Source: Gibbula magus (Eukaryota; Mollusca; Gastropoda; Trochida; Trochidae). Taken from it: a DNA stretch of 64,000 bases. The stretch spans positions 68,818,420 to 68,882,419 of the forward strand of contig OW388289.1 of assembly GCA_936450465.1 (NCBI GenBank). The letters run 5' to 3'. The first letter of the stretch is position 1. Every line of letters starts with the position of its first letter. Under the pieces are notes generated by a model, which was not told where the DNA came from, did no database searches, and was given only the letters and a program-made list of their open reading frames with translations. This document shows positions 25,101-34,100 of the stretch, in pieces. The translations under genes and the position numbers were made by a program.

Positions 25101-28100
25101 GGAATGAATGTGAAAAGTTGATTTCCTATTGTACAGAAACTAGTGACTCTAGAGAGCTGAAAATTTATGTGCAGACCGTCCGTATGAATGGAATAACTCC
25201 AATACTATTCACTGGATTCTTATAACATTTTGCATATGCGTTCATCATGAGGGGAGTAATGTTCCTACAGAGTTTTGTGACCTTGATTTTCAAGTCATTT
25301 TACTCTTGTCAGCGGAATATGTCAAGAACAATTCACTGGATTATCTTCATATCCTACATATAGCTTCTCCAAGGAAAGACAAGGGCTGAATAGATTCTGG
25401 TGACCTTGACATTATTCACAAGGTCACAGCGGAACTGTGACTTTTTTGACATGTTAATGTACATGTTAAGCTTGTCAGCGGAATACCTTCAAGAACCATT
25501 CACCGGAATTTCATCATATCTTACACAACGCATCTCCCAGGGCAGACAAAGGGCTGATAAGATATGTGTGCCCTTGACATTATTCTCAAGGTCACAGCAA
25601 ATCTTTGAGTTTGTTGACATGTTAAGCTTGTCAGGGGCATCGATATCACAAGAACTTTTCTTTGGATTCTCATCATTACCTTACATGAGTGGTTCTTTTA
25701 GGGAAAATTCAGGGCCCAGTCGATTTTGTTGATTTTGACATTATTTTTCAATTTTGAAGTATTAATTTTCGGCGGGGGATCATGTCACCTTAGTGACAAC
25801 TACTTGTGTATGTACATCAAAGGCTGTTTTAAGCTGAAATGTTGTGTACATACTCTCCCAAATAAAGGTCGCTGGGGTCATTTCCTAAAAACCTATTTTC
25901 ATCTCCTCCAGTATGAAAACCCATAGAAAGTTGAAATGCTGTGAACAGACCCCTTAGCCAATGGGAATTCTAAATTGTAGACCTGTGATCCCTGATATCA
26001 GTACATAAAACAGCAACAATATACACTTTTCAGCTAACATTGAATACATTTTAAACCTTTTTGTAGATCACAATTTCAAAACAATTTTCCTGCGTGGTTT
26101 TTATCATAGTTCTACTGTCAACTCTTGATATTAGAAGTGTCACAGAGAAGAATTTAAAACTGAATCTATTAAAAGAAATGATCAGTGAACTGAATAAAAA
26201 GCCAGCTCTCTGTATGTGAGTAAGGAATGAGCAGAATAACTTTAAATGAAAGAAACAAAATGGAATAAATAGAGAATCTCACCCAAGTGTCTTCTGATAT
26301 CAAATATATCAACACGAGTTGATAAAAGTTACAAATATCCGAGGCTTGCCGAGGATATTTTGACTTTTATCAACGAGTGTTGATATATTTGATATCAGAA
26401 GACACGAGGGTGAGATTCTATTTATCACCCAAAATCATTCTTCATTAGTTTTCCATGACAAATTAACATATCTGAACACAAAACTGCCATTTGGCTTCCG
26501 GTGCTGTGATGTCATAGCATTGTGACGTCATATCATTGTGATGTCATTACTTGATGATGCAAAATCATTGTGATGTCATGGAGCTGACGTCAACGGGGCA
26601 TTGTTCAAAATCTACTGTCAAAACGATATCTCCTAGGAGATATCGCTTGATCTCATACAAGCAATATCTCCTGTGGAACCCAGTTTTGGATGATAAATAA
26701 TGTCTTTCGATTTTAAAGTTTCTGATATAACACTGTTAGCATTTTAATAGCAACTTTGTATGTTGATTTAGAATTTTGAAGCATGAAATAAACTTGCTGC
26801 TGTCATAATACATGCATCTGCTGACTAATTAAGTACAGACGCTATTGTTTCTTTTATACAACAAAAGTTGTACCAGCAATATGATATTGGAGCTATGGAT
26901 GCATTTGTAGCACATGTTGTAGAATCTGCTGTTTACTTTGGCAGTTCCGACTGTTGTCATGTTTGTCTAGGAGAGTCTATTGGTGCGCCAATATAACAAA
27001 ATAGGATAATGTCCTTACAGTGAAGATGAATAACTTGCTGCAAATACTTACTTTGTTGATGCAAACATGAATAGATTTGCACCTTCTATTCTGTCATCCA
27101 CACTCAGTAGTGAGTGATATGGTGTGGTAAAATAACTGCATGAGGAAACCCTGTTGGCATCTCACAGAAAGGAGACTATCTGAATGTTGATGATAATAAA
27201 GTGAACCGTGAGTTTTCATAACTTCTTGTCATGCTTTTTTGTCTGATTTTGCCATGTTTTTCAGAATATTGAATTCCTGTTTTTTCTTCAGATTCATCAT
27301 CATTCATAACACGTCAGAATAACTACCCACCAACATTTGTGCCCACAACGATTAACATCACTGTGAGAGAAGGAGATCTTGCCAGTCTGCCCTGCTCTGT
27401 GAAAAACCTTGGCACACGACAGGTGGGTACAGCGAAATGAGAACCTGATGTCAAAGTAATATATATAAATGAAAGTGGAGAGAGTACAAACACTAAGTTA
27501 TACCCTTCTGCAATAACAAAGTGCACATTGCAACTATATCCTCTTGTTTGTGTACCTTAAGCTACCATTTTACAAAATATTTTGGGGTGATAAAATAATA
27601 GCTCTATCATAAGTTTTAATTCAATTCACATTTTATAATAATAATTCATTCAGTTATATTCTTCACTTGTTACCATATAAGTCACAATTGGATAACTTAT
27701 GCAGCTAATTGACTTTTCACAGTGTTACCTGATTTTGAAATGCAATTGCATTCATGTAGATCAGTTTATTCAGTCCATCAGTACATACATGAAGTTAGAA
27801 TTCCTGTTCAATTGTTTGGATAGTGACTTGTCTTTCATCATATTCTTTTTTAACATGTTTAAGGTTGCTTGGCGGCGACTATCTGACAGTCAAGTTATGA
27901 CTGTTGGTTCAATGACGTGGGTTAAAGACAAACGGGTGAAAATTGAACACAAGATTCGTCACGAGAGTCGTGGTGTCACAGAGTGGAATCTACTAATAAA
28001 GAAAGTGAAACAGAAAGACTCTGGTGTATATGAGTGTCAACTTACGGACAAAAAGAAAAATAGTTTAAATATAACATTATCAGTAAAAGGTGAGAATTAT

Positions 28101-31100
28101 CTGTTTTCATAATATAAAAGGAACTTTGAAGTATATATATATATATACCAGTGTTCAATTAAAGGAGAATATTTAAAAAGATTTATATTCTGTTAAAAAC
28201 ATATTCTCCCGGAAACAAAATATGGAAAGCCGTGTTTAATTAATAATTACGCGATATGACAACCACACCGATGTTGCCTGTGCGAATATGCATATTTGCC
28301 AGTAGCCTTCGGCAAGTTTAGGCTATGACGCCCGAGATGCTTTACATTCCGCTTTGTTCTAGCTCAGTGAATTGGAAACTGTATCAGTGTAGAGGAAGAA
28401 TTAGTTGACTACGTAGAATTTGGGGTAGTTTCAGACTTGATGTAGTATATTGTGTTGTGTGGGGATGTAGTAATTCATCAAAGCCTTAAAGAAGTTTCAT
28501 TTTTAGCTCATCAGGCCTGAAAGACCCGATGGGCTTATGTAATGGGATGGCGTCCGTCCGTAAACTTTTCACTTTTTCAACTTCTACTCCAGAACCAATG
28601 ACTCTAGAGAGCTGAAATTGTATATACAGACTCCTTTGCCAATGGGGATTCTAAATTGTAGATTTGGTAACCCTGTGACCCCAAATAAGGGCCACAGGGG
28701 TCACAACCTAAAAAGCATTTTTCATCTTTTTTTCCAGTTCCAAAAGCTCTAGAAAGCTGAAATGTTATGTACAGACTCTTTGGCCAATGGGGATTCGAAA
28801 TTGTAGATTTGGTGACTCTGTGACCCCAAATATGGATCACAGAGGTAACCACTTAAAACAGCTGTTTTAATGAGCTGTGAAGATAATGAGATTTTATGTG
28901 CACTTCATAAGTCAGCTTAAGAGTAATACTACATTATGGACATGTTTGATGTAATCAATGTGAAATTAGAACTATTGAATAGCCTGTGAACTGAATATTG
29001 TGACAGGATGCATAGGGAAAAAAATTAAGGGTTAAGAAATGTTTTATTTTACATTAGATATGTGAACTGAATATGACTGGTGATGAAGTAAGATAAGACT
29101 ATTAAAACTAGCTACATGAGTTTGTGATACCACATCTTCTTTTCCAATAAATAAAAATAAATAAAAATGGGGAAAACAAAATGTAAAATATATAATTTAC
29201 TGGCTGTGAGTCCAGGGTCTGCATGTTGTGTAATTGCAGGTGTTGACCTGGGGAGTGACCACTCCCTGGCAGAGATGCAAACAGCAGCTAATACACAGAG
29301 GTTTCAGGTTACTTCTCTGCTGTGTTACTGATTTAGTCTTACACTCAGATGCTCAATAGAATTTATTAATTAAATATTGAAAAGAAGCCTATGAAACTAT
29401 GAGCCTATGAGAAACAGGATTTTTAGAAACAAATAGGGGCTCTTTTTCATTATGTAATAAATGTTGATAATTCCAGAATAAAAATAAGAAGTAAAACATT
29501 AAACTGCAAAGGTCTACATTATTTATAATGAATATGGATTAATGTGTAACCAATTTTGATAATAACTTTTAAATTTGATGACTGGGCAATGACTTTTTAG
29601 CTCATCAGGCCTGAAAGGCCCGATGGGCTTATGGCATGGCATGGTGTCCGGCGTCCGTCCATCCGTCCATCCGTCCATCCGTCCATCCGTAAACTTTTCG
29701 CTTTTTCGACTTCTTCTCCAGAACCAGTCATTCCCCAGAGCTGAAATTTTATGTGCAGACTCCTTGGCCAATGGGGATTCTAAATTGTAGATTTCGTGAC
29801 CCTATGACCCCAAATGGGGTCACAGGGGTCAGATCCTTAAAAACATATTTTCATCTTCTTCTTCAGTTCCAAAAGGTCTAGAGAGCTGAAAAGTTGTGTG
29901 CAGACTCCTTGGCCAATGGGGATTCTAAATTGTAGATTTCATGACCCTGTGACCCCAAATGGGGTCACCGGGGTCAGATCCTTAAAAACCTATTTTCATC
30001 TTCTTCTTCAGTTCCAAAAGGTCTAGAGAGCTGAAAAGTTGTGTGCAGACTCCTTGGCCAATGGGGATTCTAAATTGTAGATTTTATGACCCCATGACCC
30101 CAAATGGGGTCACAGGGGTCACATCCTTTAAAACCTATTTTCATCTTCTTTTCCAGTTCCAAAAGGTCTAGAGAGCTGAAAAGTTGTGTGCAGACTCCTT
30201 GGCCAATGGGGATTCTAAATTGTAGATTTCATGACCCCGTTACCCCAAATGGGGTCACAGGGGTCAGATCCTTAAAAACCTATTTTCATCTTCTTTTCCA
30301 GTTCCAAAAGGTCTAGAGAGCTGAAAAGTTGTGTGCAGACTCCTTGGCCAATGGGGATTCTAAATTGTAGATTTCATGACCCCGTTACCCCAAATGGGGT
30401 CACAGGGGTCAGATCCTTAAAAACCTATTTTCATCTTCTTCTTCAGTTCCAAAAGGTCTAGAGAGCTGAAAAGTTGTGTGCAGACTCCTTGGCCAATGGG
30501 GATTCTAAATTGTAGATTTCATGACCCCGTTACCCCAAATGGGGTCACAGGGGTCAGATCCTTAAAAACCTATTTTCATCTTCTTTTCCAGTTCCAAAAG
30601 GTCTAGAGAGCTGAAAAGTTGTGTGCAGATTCCTTGGCCAATGGGGATTCTAAATTGTAGATTATGTGACCCCATGACCCCAAATGGGGTCACCGGGGTC
30701 ACATCCTTAAAAACTTATTTTCATCTTCTTCTCTAGTTCCAAAAGGTCTAGAGAGCTGAAAAGTTGTGTGCAGACTCCTTGGCCAATGGGGATTATAAAT
30801 TGTAGATTATGTGACCCCATGACCCCAAATGGGGTCACAGGGGTCAGATCCTTAAAAACCTATTTTCATCTTCTTCTTCAGTTCCAAAAGGTCTAGAGAG
30901 CTGAAAAGTTGTGTGCAGATTCCTTGGCCAATGGGGATTCTAAATTGTAGATTTCGTGACCCCGTGACCCCAAATGGGGTCACTGGGGTCACATCCTTTA
31001 AAACCTATTTTCATCTTCTTTTCCAGTTCCAAAAGGTCTAGAGAGCTGAAAAGTTGTGTGCAGACTCCTTGGCCAATGGGGATTCTAAATTGTAGATTTC

Positions 31101-34100
31101 ATGACCCCGTTACCCCAAATGGGGTCACTGGGGTCAGATCCTTAAAAACCTATTTTCATCTTCTTCTTCAGTTCCAAAAGGTCTAGAGAGCTGAAAAGTT
31201 GTGTGCAGACTCCTTGGCCAATGGGGATTCTAAATTGTAGATTTCATGACCCTGTGACCCCAAATGGGGTCACATCCTTTAAAACCTATTTTCATCTTCT
31301 TTTCCAGTTCCAAAAGGTCTAGAGAGCTGAAAAGTTGTGTGCAGACTCCTTGGCCAATGGGGATTCTAAATTGTAGATTTCATGACCCCGTTACCCCAAA
31401 TGGGGTCACAGGGGTCAGATCCTTAAAAACCTATTTTCATCTTCTTCTTCAGTTCCAAAAGGTCTAGAGAGCTGAAAAGTTGTGTGCAGACTCCTTGGCC
31501 AATGGGGATTCTAAATTGTAGATTTCATGACCCTGTGACCCCAAATGGGGTCACATCCTTTAAAACCTATTTTCATCTTCTTTTCCAGTTCCAAAAGGTC
31601 TAGAGAGCTGAAAAGTTGTGTGCAGACTCCTTGGCCAATGGGGATTATAAATTATAGATTTCGTGACCCCATGACCCCAAATGGGGTCACAGGGGTCAGA
31701 TCCTTAAAAACCTATTTTCATCTTCTTCTTCAGTTCCAAAAGGTCTAGAGAGCTGAAAAGTTGTGTGCAGACTCCTTGGCCAATGGGGATTATAAATTAT
31801 AGATTTCGTGACCCCATGACCCCAAATGGGGTCACAGGGGTCAGATCCTTAAAAACCTATTTTCATCTTCTTCTTCAGTTCCAAAAGGTCTAGAGAGCTG
31901 AAAAGTTGTGTGCAGACTCCTTGGCCAATGGGGATTCTAAATTGTAGATTTCATGACCCTGTGACCCCAAATGGGGTCACCGGGGTCACATCCTTAAAAA
32001 CTTATTTTCATCTTCTTCTCCAGTTCCAAAAGGTCTAGAGAGCTGAAAAGTTGTGTGCAGACTCCTTGGCCAATGGGGATTATAAATTGTAGATTATGTG
32101 ACCCCATGACCCCAAATTTGGTCAGCGGGGTCACATCCTTAAAAACTTATTTTCATCTTTTTCTCTAGTTCCAAAAGGTCTAGAGAGCTGAAAAGTTGTG
32201 TGCAGACTCCTTGGCCAATGGGGATTATAAATTGTAGATTTCGTGACCCCATGACATGGGGTCACAGGGGTCAGATCCTTAAAAACCTATTTTCATCTTC
32301 TTCTCCAGTTCCAAAAGGTCTAGAGAGCTGAAAAGTTGTGTGCAGACTCCTTGGCCAATGGGGATTCTAAATTGTAGATTTCTATCTTTTGCTTGTAAAC
32401 AATAACTTAAATAACTTAAATATTCAACTTTAGATAGTAAATCAATGAAATCCTGATGAGCTACAGAGCCCATGGCTCTATTTTTATGTGATGTCTTAAT
32501 CTAGAGATAATTAATAACATGATTCCTGATGAGCTTCAGAGCCAGTGGCTCTATTTTTTTAATTTTCCAAGCGAAAAGACATTTATCAGGGTATAAATGC
32601 CCTCCTATAGGATGTGCAGGCTGTGCGCTAACTGTGAAACTTTGTACATAGTTGTATACTTGTTTGTCTTGGCCTAATAAATGTACTAGATTAATTACAA
32701 TTTAGTATAGAGACAATAAACTGTTTGAGAGGCATTCTAGAAGTTGGTGTGATGAAGAGGACAAATATTTATGGATGATCAACTTCTTTATTAACAATAG
32801 TGACGGTTCTTCAGTTACTTCAGGGTTAATATACAATGAGAGGCATTCTAGAAGTTGGTGTGATGAAGAGGACAAATATTTATGGATGATCAACTTCTTT
32901 ATTAACAATAGTGACGGTTCTTCAGTTACTTCAGGGTTAATATACGAATAAAGGAAGTTTAATTTGTAGTTATGGATTTAAACTATCATCATATACTTTG
33001 TTGACACCCATTTTAGCTATATCTAGACAATAATTATTCAGTCTACGGCAAAATCTTCTACTACTAATTGTGATATTGTAACATTAAAGTTTATCAGTAT
33101 TATCAACTCTGTCAGGGTTGATAGCTCATCCTCACTTGAGGTGGTCCGCTTAATGTTGATACACATTCGATTCATATTGATATATATGATTAATATATTG
33201 AGGACGGATGTTATTTATGGCAGATAGTTGAAAATCAACACTGCCACCGCTATCAGAGGACGCCATAACAATACTACGAACGTAGAAAATACACTGCCTC
33301 AGCGCGCGGGAGAGCATCTTTGACGTCAAATCACGTGACTGCAGCCAACCTGATTAACTCTCCGGGATTTCCGCCGCGACTCGCACCGAAAACGTTTCTA
33401 CATAAAATGCGGCATTTTAATAATCTTTTGGACACATTTGTTATAAACAATACTGTTGAACATGAAAAAACAACTTTTTTTTTATCTAATATTCTCCTTT
33501 AATCTTCAATAAGATTAATTATTTAAATAGATTGTAAGCAATATATTACCATACATTTATAATGCATATAATGATAAGAAGATATCAAATGCAGTTAAGC
33601 ATTGACATTTATCTAAGAACACAGAAAATTACGAAAATATACAAAGCATATTTGATGATATACACTCAACTCAAAGAAACATCACCACATGTTCTACAGT
33701 GTAAAAAACAAAATACTGCTGCCGCAAAAAGTAGATTTTGAATGTATTCGATAGACATGTTCAGTAAATAAGTACTCATAATTTCATGCATCAGAGTATG
33801 CTACTTTCACATTTGTGTCTGTTCAAATATACTTGGGGTGCTGAAATTGCTTTTTCAAAAAAGTTTAATTTTTGGCAAGAGTGTTGGGCATTTAAGTAAA
33901 AAATGTGTAAAATGTAGAAATGTCATTTATAAAATATGTTGTGGACATAAAGAACCTTCTTAAACTTAAATTTGTTGATGCGTTGTCACTGTTGGACGTC
34001 ATAAAAGAAGCCAAAAAAGCTTGTTTTGACTCTCTTATCTGGTCTAGTTAAGGAGATTCGAAACAACAGTTTCTTTAAACGTGTGTTTCCCAGAAATATG

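Larger units (their letters stand above)
28158..33503. mobile_element. Possible 5.3-kb element or pair of ends sharing a 16-bp inverted repeat
   Basis: ATTAAAGGAGAATATT at 28158-28173 and its exact reverse complement at 33488-33503, both inside intron 3. TTCAAT occurs next to both. No transposase frame lies between. The interior holds AGCTCATCAGG repeats and the 145-bp array. It could equally be two separate small elements. Confidence 0.35.

Noticed and set aside
25400..25732. 110-codon frame as a gene
   Set aside because: Made of three degenerate tandem units with the same phrases; no protein family.
28090..28112. Read-through extension of Ig exon 3 past 28089
   Set aside because: The GTGAGA donor at 28090 joins in phase to exon 4; the extension gives only a few residues before a stop.
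30104..31748. Four similar 67-70-codon open frames in the tandem array
   Set aside because: The unit is 145 bp, not a multiple of three, so frames recur only as a by-product of the repeat; no start context, splice sites or conservation suggest protein.
29721..32400. CRISPR-like array
   Set aside because: Whole units are alike with no unique spacers, and the sequence is eukaryotic intron.
32450..32556. CTGATGAG motifs suggesting a hammerhead ribozyme
   Set aside because: No GAAA core strand or cleavage triplet at proper spacing; the motif is the inverted copy of the AGCTCATCAGG repeat head.
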